A stretch of 64,000 bases of DNA from assembly GCA_009733745.1 (NCBI GenBank), contig WNWL01000005.1:62001-126000 (forward strand), written 5' to 3'. Of the stretch, positions 37,028 to 45,603 are shown in pieces (position 1 is the first letter of the stretch; each line of letters starts with the position of its first letter). The DNA comes from Oceanobacillus sp. HTM 045 (lineage in GTDB: Bacteria; Pseudomonadota; Alphaproteobacteria; Rhodobacterales; Rhodobacteraceae). The position numbers were made by a program, and so were the translations under genes. Below the pieces are notes generated by a model. The model did not search any database and was not told the DNA's origin. It saw nothing but the letters and a program-made list of their open reading frames with translations.

Positions 37028-37741
37028 TCAGCCCCGCGCCTCCCGCGGCGCGGCGCCGTGATGGCGGCGGTAGGCGCGGCTCAGGGCCTCGGGCGAGCCG
37101 TAGCCGTAGCGCCGTGCCACGGTTTGCACCCGTGCGCCGGTGCGCAGGTCGCGATGCGCCAGCGCCAGCCGCCATCGGCGAAGGTAGGCCATCGGCGTTT
37201 CGCCCATCGCGCGCTGGAACAGCTCCGCGAAACGGCTGACCGAAAGCCCGGCCTCGCGGGCGAGATCGGCGTTGCTCCACGCCTGCCCGGGGGCCTCGTG
37301 CATCGCGACGATGGCGCGGGCGAGGCGCGGATCGGCGAGGCCGGCGAGAAGGCCGGTCTCCGCCGCGCCCTGCTCGATCGCGCCGCGCAGCAGGCGGATC
37401 ACCAGCACCTCGGCGATGCGGTTGAGGACCGGGCCGGAGCCGCAACGCTTCGCCGTCGCCTCCTGCAGGAAGACGGTGGCGAGCGCCGCGTCTTCCGCCC
37501 CGACGGGGCGCTCGATTCGGGCCGGGAGGGCCGAGAGCAGCGGATTGGCCGCGCCGCCCCATTCGAGATGGGCCGACATGAGCGCCGCGCCTGCCGGCAC
37601 CCGCCCGTCATTCTGCAGGAGCAGGCGTTCGGGCACGCCGCCCGCGCCGAGAAGGTGCAGCACGCCCTCCCCCGGCGCGGCGGGGCGGGCCTCCAGCGCG
37701 AAGCGGGCCATCAGGGCGGAGAGACGGTCGACGTGGCGCAT
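37028..37741 (-). CDS. AraC-family transcriptional regulator
   Basis: 237 residues. An N-terminal cupin-type sensing region resembling AraC cupin_6 (GEGVLHLLGAGG, LLLQNDGRVPAGAAL) precedes two helix-turn-helix units (NADLAREAGLSVSRFAELFQRAMG and VQTVARRYGYGSPEALSRAYRR). Shorter than the usual 300 residues. It is divergent from the peroxiredoxin-like gene with a GTCAGG/CCTGAC repeat in the gap, so it probably controls that gene. Confidence 0.88.
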   Translation of the reverse strand: MRHVDRLSALMARFALEARPAAPGEGVLHLLGAGGVPERLLLQNDGRVPAGAALMSAHLEWGGAANPLLSALPARIERPVGAEDAALATVFLQEATAKRCGSGPVLNRIAEVLVIRLLRGAIEQGAAETGLLAGLADPRLARAIVAMHEAPGQAWSNADLAREAGLSVSRFAELFQRAMGETPMAYLRRWRLALAHRDLRTGARVQTVARRYGYGSPEALSRAYRRHHGAAPREARG

Positions 37742-37753
37742 TCCGGTGTTACT

Positions 37754-37779
37754 GTCAGGTAATCAGGAAAAACCCTGAC
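37754..37779. promoter_or_regulatory. Inverted repeat GTCAGG-N14-CCTGAC in the araC/peroxiredoxin gap
   Basis: GTCAGG (37754-37759) and CCTGAC (37774-37779) are separated by 14 bp, with an extra TCAGG between. The site lies in the 88-bp divergent gap and is a candidate operator of the AraC-type regulator. Confidence 0.45.
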
Positions 37780-37829
37780 CTTCCATCCTGCATAACACCA
37801 TCACGCCCTTGCAAGGAAAGGAAATCCGA

Positions 37830-38366
37830 ATGCTCATTCCCCGCCAGCCCGTGCCCGCGCTTTCCGTCGAGACCGTCGCGCATGGCACCTTCGACCTCGC
37901 CGCCGAGACCTCCGAGCGCGGCACGGTGGTCTGCTTCTACCGTGGCCTGCACTGCCCGATCTGCGCCACCTACCTGAAGGAGCTGGAGCGGCTGACGCCC
38001 GAATTCGCGAAGCGCGGCGTCGCGACCATCGCGATCAGCTCGGACGACGCCGAGCGGGCCGCCGAGATGGTGGACAAGGTCGGCGCGAAGGAGATGCGGA
38101 TCGGCTACGGCCTGAAGCTGCCGAAGGCGAAGGAATGGGGCCTCTACATCTCGACGTCGCGGGGCAAGACCTCGATCGGGATCGAGGAGCCGGCGCTGTT
38201 CTCCGAGCCGGGGCTGTTCCTGGTCACCCCGGAGCGGACGCTTTACTACGGCGCGGTGCAGACCATGCCGTTCGTGCGCCCGCACTTCTCGGAACTGGTC
38301 GGCGCGCTCGACTTCGCGATCGAGAAGAACTACCCGGCGCGCGGCGAGTATACCGGCGCGGTCTGA
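37830..38366 (+). CDS. Peroxiredoxin-like (AhpC/TSA family) protein
   Basis: 178 residues with a thioredoxin fold and CPIC (GLHCPICATYL) in place of a classic peroxiredoxin TxxC. ISSDDAERAAEM and LFLVTPERTLYYG are family landmarks. It could reduce peroxides or disulfides. AAGGAAAGG ends 8 nt before the ATG at 37830; an upstream TTG at 37809 is less plausible. Confidence 0.85.
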   Translation: MLIPRQPVPALSVETVAHGTFDLAAETSERGTVVCFYRGLHCPICATYLKELERLTPEFAKRGVATIAISSDDAERAAEMVDKVGAKEMRIGYGLKLPKAKEWGLYISTSRGKTSIGIEEPALFSEPGLFLVTPERTLYYGAVQTMPFVRPHFSELVGALDFAIEKNYPARGEYTGAV

Positions 38367-38374
38367 GCCGCGCC

Positions 38375-39265
38375 TCAGGTGCCGAGAAGGGCGGCCACCT
38401 CCGGCCAAGCGTCGGGGTCGGCCGCCACCTTGTCGCGGCAGAAGGTGTTGCAGAAGCCGATCACCCGGCCCTGGATCTCCACCAGCGAGTCGGGCGAGAC
38501 GGGCTTGCCCGAGAACGGGCAGGCCGCGTTCTCGGCGCCGACATCGGCCACCGGGCGGCCGGTGCGGGCGGGCTTGTAGGGATCGTCGCGGTCGGCGAAA
38601 TCGAACTCGTAATGCGCCTGCAGGTGCCCGTCGGCCATCGCCATCGCCCGCCAGCGGCGGAAGGAGCGGTGCGCGAGCAGTTTCTCCAGGTAGGTCCCGA
38701 ACCCCGCGCCCACCGGCAGGGCATAGGTCGCGATCCGCGCGGCGATGGGGGTGAGGAAGGCATCCGCCGCGGTGTAGCTGTCGCCCGCGATGTAGGGGCC
38801 GCGCAGGCCGTGGCGCAGCTTGGCATAGCTCCAGAGCTGTTCGAGGCGGGCGACATCGGCGCTCACGCCCTCGTCCGGCTCGAACCCGGCATAGGCGCGG
38901 CGCAGGTTCATCGGGCAGGCGCCGCGCAGCGCAGAGAAGCCGGAATGCACCTCCGCCGCGATGGACCGCGCGGTGACGCGCTGCTGCGCGTGGCCGGGCC
39001 AGAGGCCGGCGGCGAGGTGGCGCTCGTGCAGGGTCTCGGCGAGGGCGAGACTGTCCCAGACCATCAGCGGCTCGGCGGCGTCGTCGATCCGCACCGCGGG
39101 GACCAGCCGGGCGGGGGCCATCTCCCGCTGCATGGCCTTGAACGCATCGGTGTTCATGTGGGCCTTGTGGATCTTTCGGGCGATCCCGAAGGCGTCGAAC
39201 AGCAACCAGCCGCGCAGGGACCAGCTCGAATAGGCGTAATCGCCAACGAAGAGCGTGTAGGCCAT
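38375..39265 (-). CDS. Glutathione S-transferase with C-terminal Cys-rich domain
   Basis: 296 residues. A GST N-terminal thioredoxin-like domain (YTLFVGDYAYSSWSLRGWLL, with SSWS likely holding the catalytic Ser/Tyr) and helical C-terminal domain (to about 235) are followed by a separate cysteine-rich segment, ACPFSGKPVSPDSLVEI then GFCNTFCRDKV. That tail resembles YHS/TRASH-type metal-binding modules, inferred only. GGAGGAA precedes the ATG at 39265. Divergent from rpoH. Confidence 0.83.
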   Translation of the reverse strand: MAYTLFVGDYAYSSWSLRGWLLFDAFGIARKIHKAHMNTDAFKAMQREMAPARLVPAVRIDDAAEPLMVWDSLALAETLHERHLAAGLWPGHAQQRVTARSIAAEVHSGFSALRGACPMNLRRAYAGFEPDEGVSADVARLEQLWSYAKLRHGLRGPYIAGDSYTAADAFLTPIAARIATYALPVGAGFGTYLEKLLAHRSFRRWRAMAMADGHLQAHYEFDFADRDDPYKPARTGRPVADVGAENAACPFSGKPVSPDSLVEIQGRVIGFCNTFCRDKVAADPDAWPEVAALLGT

Positions 39266-39314
39266 CGCGATTCCTCCCCTCGGGTTCACACTGCCCCCGC
39301 GCTTACCGGGCAAA

Positions 39315-39330
39315 TGTGAGAAATCTCACA
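39315..39330. promoter_or_regulatory. Perfect palindrome TGTGAGA-AA-TCTCACA
   Basis: A 7-bp perfect inverted repeat with 2-bp centre in the GST/rpoH divergent gap. Outer arms GGTTCAC (39283-39289) and GTGAACC (39337-39343) are also inverted repeats around it. A dimeric regulator site is likely; its protein is unknown. Confidence 0.55.
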
Positions 39331-39337
39331 CCCCGAG

Positions 39338-39364
39338 TGAACCAAAACGTCTCTCGCGCGTATT
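39338..39364 (+). promoter_or_regulatory. Possible ECF-type promoter of rpoH
   Basis: TGAAC (39338-39342), 16-bp spacer, CGTATT (39359-39364), 60 bp before the rpoH start. This resembles the alphaproteobacterial EcfG/general stress promoter (GGAAC-N16/17-CGTT). Inference from sequence only. Confidence 0.4.
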
Positions 39365-39423
39365 CAGTTATGGCATCGGTGAAGATGTGCCGGGCCGGAC
39401 AGCGGAGAGCCGGAGGGATCACC

Positions 39424-40311
39424 ATGGGACGTTTGCTCACGCCTGGGCTGGGATCCGTCGCGCAGAACGCGATGGCCGCGGAACTTCTTGACGCGGAAAC
39501 GGAAACCGGCCTCGCCCGAAGGTGGCGCGACGAGCAGGACGAACAGGCGCTGCATCGCCTCGTGATGGCATATATGCGCCTCGCGATCTCCATGGCCTCC
39601 AAATACAGACGTTACGGCGCGCCGATGAACGACCTCATCCAGGAGGCGGGCGTCGGATTGATGAAGGCGGCCTCGAAGTTCGACCCGGACCGCGGTGTAC
39701 GCTTTTCTACCTACGCGGTGTGGTGGATCAAGGCCTCGATCCAGGACTACGTGATGCGCAACTGGTCGCTGGTGCGCACCGGGTCCACCTCGTCGCAGAA
39801 GGCGCTGTTCTTCAACATGCGCCGGGTGCGCGCGAAGCTGGAGCGCGAGCTGACCGCGGATGGGCAGGAGCTGATCCCGGACGACCTGCGCCGCGAGATC
39901 GCGGAGGAGATTGGCGTGCCGATCCGCGATGTCGAGATGATGGAAGCCCGCCTCGCCGGGAGCGATTTTTCTCTTAATGCTCAACAGTCTGGCGAAGAAG
40001 GCCGGGAGTGGGTCGAGACGCTCGAGGATGATGGTCCGGGCGCCGCGGACACGGTGGCGCGGGAGAGCGACCTCACCCGTGCGCGCAACTGGCTGGCCGA
40101 CGCGATGACGGCTTTGACCGACCGCGAGCGGATGATCATTCGCGCCCGGAAGCTGGCGGACGACCCGGAGACGCTGGAAAGCCTCGGCAACAAGCTTTCG
40201 CTGTCGAAGGAGCGGGTGCGCCAGCTGGAGGTTCAGGCGCTGAAGAAGATGCGCAGCCGGCTGGAAGGGTCGCACGGCGCGACGCCGAGCGAGCTGGCGC
40301 GGGGGATCTGA
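39424..40311 (+). CDS. rpoH: RNA polymerase sigma-32 factor, RpoHII type
   Basis: 295 residues: sigma region 2 (MASKYRRYGAPMNDLIQEAGVGLMKAA, VWWIKASIQDYVMRNWSLV), the RpoH box region SSQKALFFNMRR, and region 4 (LSLSKERVRQLEVQALKKM). The YRRYGAPMNDLIQEAG form is closer to RpoHII, which in Rhodobacter works in oxidative (singlet oxygen) stress, than to RpoHI. GGAGG precedes the ATG at 39424. Divergent from a GST, consistent with stress regulation. Confidence 0.88.
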   Translation: MGRLLTPGLGSVAQNAMAAELLDAETETGLARRWRDEQDEQALHRLVMAYMRLAISMASKYRRYGAPMNDLIQEAGVGLMKAASKFDPDRGVRFSTYAVWWIKASIQDYVMRNWSLVRTGSTSSQKALFFNMRRVRAKLERELTADGQELIPDDLRREIAEEIGVPIRDVEMMEARLAGSDFSLNAQQSGEEGREWVETLEDDGPGAADTVARESDLTRARNWLADAMTALTDRERMIIRARKLADDPETLESLGNKLSLSKERVRQLEVQALKKMRSRLEGSHGATPSELARGI

Positions 40312-40314
40312 GGT

Positions 40315-41190
40315 TCAGCCGCGCGTCAGGGCGGCGGTCATCTCGTCGAGGATCGCCTCGTGGTCGTCGCGATCGATGTCGACCGCGAGGCGGCCGAGGG
40401 CGGCTTCCGTGGCCGCCGTCGCCTGCGCCATGACACCGTCAAGTCCTTGATCCCGCACCATTTCTGCCGCCGCGTCCATCTCGGCGGCGCGGCGGGTGCC
40501 GTGCAGGACCATGCGCGGGGTCATCTCGTGGACATAGGCCGCCCAGTCGAAGCCGGGGTGCGACGCCTCCATCGAGCGGAACACGGCCTCCTCCACGCCG
40601 AGGCGGCGGGCGACCAGCAGGCATTCGGCGCCGATCGCCTCCAGACCCTTCACCATGATCGAGCGGCAGAGCTTTATCGCCGAGGCGGTGCCGACCGGGC
40701 CGGGAGCTTCCCGTGCCACCATTCCCAATGATTCCAATGCCTTGAGGGCATCCGCCGCGTGCGGGCCGCTGACCAGTAGCGGGGTGCGGTGCAGGCCGGG
40801 ATAGACCGGGGCCATGACGGCAACATCGACATAGCGGCCACCGGCTTTTTCGACCTTCTCCGCGCTGCGGACCTTGGCGGCGGGGGCGCAGGAATTGCAG
40901 TCGAAACAGAGGCTTGGACCCGTGAGACCGGCGGCGATGGAGGCGCCGGCGGCTTCCGCCTGGTCGGCGGTGACGAGGGAGAAGACCATTTCCGCGCCCG
41001 CGACGACCTCCGCGGCGGTTTCCGTGCCGGTCACGCCCGCATTTTCGTAGTCGCTGCGCTTGGCCTCTGCGGTCGCCAAGTCATTGGTTTTAATGTCGAA
41101 AGCGGCGATGCGCGCGGCGATTTCCGGCCCCCAGCCGGAGGCGAAGGCGCTTGCCGCCTCGCCGAAGCCGATCATGGCGATGCTGGCCAT
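40315..41190 (-). CDS. NAD(P)-dependent oxidoreductase, 6PGDH-like with DUF1932
   Basis: 291 residues: an N-terminal Rossmann fold (IAMIGFGEAASAFASGW) of the 6-phosphogluconate dehydrogenase type and a C-terminal DUF1932 helical domain (PVGTASAIKLCRSIMVKGLEAIG). Members oxidise hydroxyacids or phosphonate/opine-like substrates; the substrate is unknown here. It is 175 bp downstream of the aldehyde dehydrogenase, so co-transcription is uncertain. Confidence 0.82.
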   Translation of the reverse strand: MASIAMIGFGEAASAFASGWGPEIAARIAAFDIKTNDLATAEAKRSDYENAGVTGTETAAEVVAGAEMVFSLVTADQAEAAGASIAAGLTGPSLCFDCNSCAPAAKVRSAEKVEKAGGRYVDVAVMAPVYPGLHRTPLLVSGPHAADALKALESLGMVAREAPGPVGTASAIKLCRSIMVKGLEAIGAECLLVARRLGVEEAVFRSMEASHPGFDWAAYVHEMTPRMVLHGTRRAAEMDAAAEMVRDQGLDGVMAQATAATEAALGRLAVDIDRDDHEAILDEMTAALTRG

Positions 41191-41365
41191 TCCGTCCTCC
41201 CGTCATGTCGTTTTCACCGGCATACACGGTTCCGTCCGGGCGCGGAATGTCGCCTGTTGCAAATGACAACCCCGGTGACGTTGTCCCCTGCCGCGCCCCG
41301 CGGGGGACGCGGCATGAAAGGCGCAGCAAGTCACCGCCAGGCATGACATGGCGGTTTTCGGCGCC

Positions 41366-42886
41366 TCACTCGGGCGCGGCGAATCTCGGCTTGCCGGAGT
41401 TCCAGAACCAGTCGTCGGGGTAGGGGTACCACCACTCCTTCGTGACCGCCTTCGGGTCCATCACCACCATCCGCGACTGGCGGAAGGCGTCGAGGCCGAG
41501 GCGAGAGAGGGAGCGGCCCAGGCCGGACAGTCCCCAGCCGCCGAAGGGCAGGGCGTCGTTGTCGATGAGCGGGTTGTTGACCCAGACCAGCCCGGCGCGG
41601 ATCTCGGCGCTGGCGCGCATCGCCTCGTCGAGGTCGTGGGTGAAGATCGACGCGCCGAGACCGAAGCGGCTGTCGTTGGTCCGGGCGATGGCTTCGTCCA
41701 GATCGGACACGCGGCACACCGCGGCGACGGGGCCGAAAACCTCCTCGCGGCTGATCGCCATCTCGGGGGTGACGCCGGTGAGGATGGTGGGCTCAAAGAA
41801 CCAGCCGGTGTTGCGGCCCGGGGGGACGCGGCCGCCGGTGACCAGTTCCGCGCCTTTCTCCAGCGCGTCGGCGACGATGCGGGCGACCTTGTCGCGGGCG
41901 GCCTCGCTCACCAGCGGGCCAAGCTCGGCCCTGTCGAAGCCGGTGCCGATGCGGAGCTGTTGCGCGCCTTTCGTAAAGGCTTCGAGGAACGGCTCGTAGA
42001 TGGCGTCGTGGACGTAGAACCGCTCGGCGGAGGTGCAGACCTGCCCCGTCAGGTGGAAGGCGGCGGTGACGGCGCCCGCGGCGGCGACGTCGACCGGGGC
42101 GGAGGGCATGACGATGAAGGCGTCGTTGCCGCCCGCCTCGACCGTGCAGGGCTTCAGGAGCCTGCCGCAGGCTTCCGCCACGCAGCTGCCGGTGGCGGCG
42201 GAGCCGGTGACGGTGACGGCGTGGGTGCCGGAATGCTCCACCAGCGCCGCGCCGGTGGCGGGGCCGCCGGTGACGCAGGAGACGAGGCCCGGCGGCAGGG
42301 AGGCGAAATGGGCCATGAAGCGGAGCGTGGTGAGGCTCGTCACCTCCGCGGGCTTCACGATCACCGCGTTGCCCGCCGCGAGCGAGGCGGCGACGGACCA
42401 TGCCATCAGCAGGATCGGGAAGTTGTAGGGCTCGATATGGACGGTGACGCCGTAGGGCTCGTATCGGGCGAACTGGAAGGAGCCCGCCTCGGTGGTGCCG
42501 GCGATCTTGCCGGCCTCGTCGCGGGCCATCTCGGCCATGTAGCGGAAGACCGGGGCGACGTTGGCCAGCTCGCCCGTCGCCTCGGGAAAGGGCTTGCCCA
42601 TGTCGCGGACCATCTGCTCCGCGACCGCGTCGAACGGGGTCTGCTCGATCGAGTCCGCGACGCGGTGGAGGGCCGTGGCGCGGGACTTCGCATCCAGCGC
42701 GGCCCAGCCCTTCTGCGCCGCGTTGGCCTCGGCGACGACGCGGTCGACGATCTCCGGGCCGCAGTCGGCGACGCGGCCGACATGCTCCAGCGTGGCGGGG
42801 TCGGTGATGGCGAAGCGCGGCGCGGGGCCGGGATCCTGCCACGCGCCGCCGGCGAAGATGACGCCGGTCTCGGGGTCGAAGTTCAT
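41366..42886 (-). CDS. NAD-dependent aldehyde dehydrogenase
   Basis: 506 residues of the ALDH superfamily: IEPYNFPILLMAWSV, the glycine motif TGSAATG, catalytic Glu in TVEAGGNDAFI, and catalytic Cys in TGQVCTSAERF. The C-terminal substrate block reads WVNNPLIDNDALPFGGWGLSG. It lies 10 bp after the cupin gene in the transport operon, so it likely oxidises an aldehyde made from the imported compound, such as an aminoaldehyde from polyamine breakdown. Confidence 0.9.
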   Translation of the reverse strand: MNFDPETGVIFAGGAWQDPGPAPRFAITDPATLEHVGRVADCGPEIVDRVVAEANAAQKGWAALDAKSRATALHRVADSIEQTPFDAVAEQMVRDMGKPFPEATGELANVAPVFRYMAEMARDEAGKIAGTTEAGSFQFARYEPYGVTVHIEPYNFPILLMAWSVAASLAAGNAVIVKPAEVTSLTTLRFMAHFASLPPGLVSCVTGGPATGAALVEHSGTHAVTVTGSAATGSCVAEACGRLLKPCTVEAGGNDAFIVMPSAPVDVAAAGAVTAAFHLTGQVCTSAERFYVHDAIYEPFLEAFTKGAQQLRIGTGFDRAELGPLVSEAARDKVARIVADALEKGAELVTGGRVPPGRNTGWFFEPTILTGVTPEMAISREEVFGPVAAVCRVSDLDEAIARTNDSRFGLGASIFTHDLDEAMRASAEIRAGLVWVNNPLIDNDALPFGGWGLSGLGRSLSRLGLDAFRQSRMVVMDPKAVTKEWWYPYPDDWFWNSGKPRFAAPE

Positions 42887-42896
42887 CGTTCGCGAT

Positions 42897-43262
42897 TCAT
42901 CGGATCATGTAGACCTTGCGCACGGTCTCGTGGACGCGGCAGGTGCCTTTCCAGTCCTTCGGGAAGAAGGCGGCGGTGCCGGGGGTGATCTCGATCACCT
43001 CGCCGGTCTCGTGGGTATAGGTCGCCCGGCCGAGCAGGAAATGGCAGAACTCGTCGCTGGTGACGTGGCAGTTCCAGTAGCCGGGGGTGCAGATCCACAC
43101 CCCCGTCTCGCTCTCGCCGTCCGGGCCCTTGTAGAGCACTACGCCGGAGGTGCGGCTTTCGCCCTCGATCATGGTCGGGATCACGCCCCAGTCGGTGAAC
43201 GGACCCTCGTAGGAGGCCGGGTCGGTCAGCGAGGGGGCGGTGCTTTCGAGGTTCAGGCTCAC
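42897..43262 (-). CDS. DUF861-type cupin protein
   Basis: 121 residues with a single cupin barrel; CTPGYWNCHVTSDEFCHFLLG and the TPGTAAFFPKDWKGTCRVHE block are typical of DUF861 (related to EutQ and ureidoglycine hydrolase). The GTG start overlaps the glycosyltransferase stop (GTGA at 43259-43262). Role in the operon is unknown; it may isomerise or hydrolyse a pathway intermediate. Confidence 0.82.
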   Translation of the reverse strand: MSLNLESTAPSLTDPASYEGPFTDWGVIPTMIEGESRTSGVVLYKGPDGESETGVWICTPGYWNCHVTSDEFCHFLLGRATYTHETGEVIEITPGTAAFFPKDWKGTCRVHETVRKVYMIR

Positions 43263-44530
43263 TTCAGCAGCCCGTCCAGCAGCTGCGCCGCCTTGTCCGG
43301 CCCGTGGGCGGACTGCATGTGCGCGGAGGTGGCCTTGAGCTTCGCCTGCATTCCGGGGTCGTTCAGGCCCTTGTCGATGGCGGAGCGCAGTTCGACGTCG
43401 ATCCACTTGTAGCGGTCGAACCTGAAGCCGTGGCCGGTCTCCTGCACGCGGGTGGCGTTGTCGTGGCCGTCCCAGACATAGGGCATGATGATCGCCGGTT
43501 TGCCGAAGTAGAGGCACTCGGTGAAGGTGTTGTTGCCGCCGTGGTGGATGACGAAATCCACCTGCGGGATCACCGAGGGCTGCGGGTACCAGCTCGCGAG
43601 GTGCACGTTGGCGGGGGGCGTGTCGTACTCGCCCATGTAGTCGCCCACGTTGACCAGCACCCGGTAGGGCTGGCCGGCCAGCGCGTCGATGATGCGCTTG
43701 ATCAGGTCGGTGTCGCCCGCGCCGAGCGAGCCGAAGCTGACATAGACCAGCGGGTTCTCCGGCCCGGCGAGCTCGGGCACCTCGTAGGGCTCCTCGGTGC
43801 GGACGCAGCCTTCGAGATACTGGAACCGGGCCGGGTCGAGCGGGATCTGGCGTTCGAACTTCACCGGCTCGGGATAGAGCAGCAGGTTCAGGTAGGGCGA
43901 GGCCTCGAAGAACTCGCCGACCGGGTAGGGGCTCTCGCCGCATTCGGCGAGGAAGGCGTTGAAGTCGTCGTGGATCGGCTTGATCACCTCCTCGAACCGG
44001 TCCTGGAACGCCTTGTGGCAGGCGGTGTCCTTCGCGCCGCAGCCCGACAGGTGCGGCGGGATCGCGGGGTCGGGGATCTCGTTCTCGGAGCAGGAGATGA
44101 TCCGCACCCAGGGCACGCCCCACTGCTTGATGGCGGGGAAGAGGATCACGTTGTCGACGCAGATCATGTCGGGCTTGATGCGGCCGAGCACGCCCGGCAG
44201 GTCCTTCTGCGCCCACTTGGCGCTGTCGACGATCGCCTCCCAGCAGTCCTTGACGTAGTTGTCGAGCTGGTCGATCGGGGCTTTGGCGAAGTTCGGGATG
44301 TGGCCGTTGATGAAGTTCTCCCAGAACTTGGCCATCTCGTCCGGGTCCATCGGCTCGGAGAGCGCCACCGGGTGCGCCTCGAAGCCGTAGCCCTCGTAGA
44401 CCTCCACGAAGCCCGGATCGGAGAGGAACACGGCCTTGTGGCCGAGCTTCTCGACCGCCTGCGCGATGCCGACGGAGTTGAGCGCCGGGCCGAAGGCGGC
44501 TTCCGGGAAGAAGGCGATGGTCTTGGTCAT
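43259..44530 (-). CDS. UGT/MGT-type glycosyltransferase (GT1 family)
   Basis: 423 residues with the GT-B fold. The C-terminal nucleotide-sugar-binding block contains VDFVIHHGGNNTFTECLYFGK, close to the UGT signature, and YVSFGSLGAGD at the start of the second domain. Such enzymes glycosylate small molecules. It lies between a polyamine-type ABC transporter (23 bp) and a cupin (4-bp overlap), an unusual setting. GGGGACA precedes the ATG at 44530. Confidence 0.85.
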   Translation of the reverse strand: MTKTIAFFPEAAFGPALNSVGIAQAVEKLGHKAVFLSDPGFVEVYEGYGFEAHPVALSEPMDPDEMAKFWENFINGHIPNFAKAPIDQLDNYVKDCWEAIVDSAKWAQKDLPGVLGRIKPDMICVDNVILFPAIKQWGVPWVRIISCSENEIPDPAIPPHLSGCGAKDTACHKAFQDRFEEVIKPIHDDFNAFLAECGESPYPVGEFFEASPYLNLLLYPEPVKFERQIPLDPARFQYLEGCVRTEEPYEVPELAGPENPLVYVSFGSLGAGDTDLIKRIIDALAGQPYRVLVNVGDYMGEYDTPPANVHLASWYPQPSVIPQVDFVIHHGGNNTFTECLYFGKPAIIMPYVWDGHDNATRVQETGHGFRFDRYKWIDVELRSAIDKGLNDPGMQAKLKATSAHMQSAHGPDKAAQLLDGLLK

Positions 44531-44553
44531 GACTGTCCCCGTTTTTCTCTTGT

Positions 44554-45603
44554 TCAGTCCACTATGACGCGGGAGTCGCGCGGGTGCCACAGGCAGGTGG
44601 CGGCGGCTCCCGGGGTGATTTCAGGGCCCGCCGCGGCGGCGGGCACGCGGATGGCGACGGGCGCCTCGCGGCCCGGGACCGCGACCAGCACCTTGAGGTC
44701 GGTGCCGTGATAGGCGATCTCGGCGACGGTGCCCTGGAGCGCGTTGTCCTCGGGCGCGGGCGTGCCGAGGCGGATGCGTTCCGGGCGGACGGAGAGGCAG
44801 GCGGCCTTCCCGGTGCCCCGGCTTTCGCCGCGCAGCAGGCCGAGGCCGGGCACGTCGATCCCCTCCGCCGTGGCGGTGCCGTCGAACAGGTTGGTCTCGC
44901 CGAGGAAGGTGGCGACGAAGCGCGAGGCGGGGTGCTCGTAAAGCTGCTTCGGCGGGCCTTCCTGCGCGATGCGCCCGGCGTTCAGCACGGCGATGCGGTC
45001 GGCCATCACCAGCGCCTCCTCCTGGTCGTGGGTGACGACGAGGAAGGTGGTGCCGAGCTCGCGCTGGAGGCGCTTGAGTTCGAGCTGCATCTGTTCGCGG
45101 AGCTGGCGGTCGAGCGCGCCGAGCGGCTCGTCCAGCAGCAGCACGCGGGGGCGCTTGACCAGCGCGCGGGCCAGCGCGACGCGCTGGCGCTGGCCGCCGG
45201 ATATCTGGTCGGGACGGCGGGCGGCGACCGGGCCGAGCGAGACGGTCTCGACGATTTCGGCGACGCGGGTGCGGATCTCGGCGCGGGGCACGCGGTCCAT
45301 CTCCAGCCCGTAGGCGATGTTTTGCGCCACGCTCATGTGCGGGAACAGCGCGTAGGTCTGGAACATCAGGTTGACCGGGCGGCGGGCGGGGGGCACGGCG
45401 GTCATGTCCGCCCCGTCGATGGCGATGCGCCCGGCGTCGGGCTTCTCGAACCCGGCGATCAGGCGCAGCAGCGTGGTCTTGCCGCAGCCGGACGGGCCGA
45501 GCAGGGCGGTGAAGGAGCCTTCCGGGATGGCAAGGTCGATCCCGTCCACCGCGGTGACGGCGCCGAAGCGTTTCACGGCCTTCTGCACGTCGACAACGCT
45601 CAT
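44554..45603 (-). CDS. ABC transporter ATP-binding protein, PotA/spermidine-putrescine type
   Basis: 349 residues: Walker A GPSGCGKTT, Q-loop region NLMFQTYALFPHMSV, signature ISGGQRQRVALARAL, Walker B VLLLDEPLGALD, H-loop VVTHDQEE, and a C-terminal TOBE-type domain. It powers uptake with the two permeases upstream. The ATG overlaps the second permease stop (ATGA). Confidence 0.93.
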   Translation of the reverse strand: MSVVDVQKAVKRFGAVTAVDGIDLAIPEGSFTALLGPSGCGKTTLLRLIAGFEKPDAGRIAIDGADMTAVPPARRPVNLMFQTYALFPHMSVAQNIAYGLEMDRVPRAEIRTRVAEIVETVSLGPVAARRPDQISGGQRQRVALARALVKRPRVLLLDEPLGALDRQLREQMQLELKRLQRELGTTFLVVTHDQEEALVMADRIAVLNAGRIAQEGPPKQLYEHPASRFVATFLGETNLFDGTATAEGIDVPGLGLLRGESRGTGKAACLSVRPERIRLGTPAPEDNALQGTVAEIAYHGTDLKVLVAVPGREAPVAIRVPAAAAGPEITPGAAATCLWHPRDSRVIVD

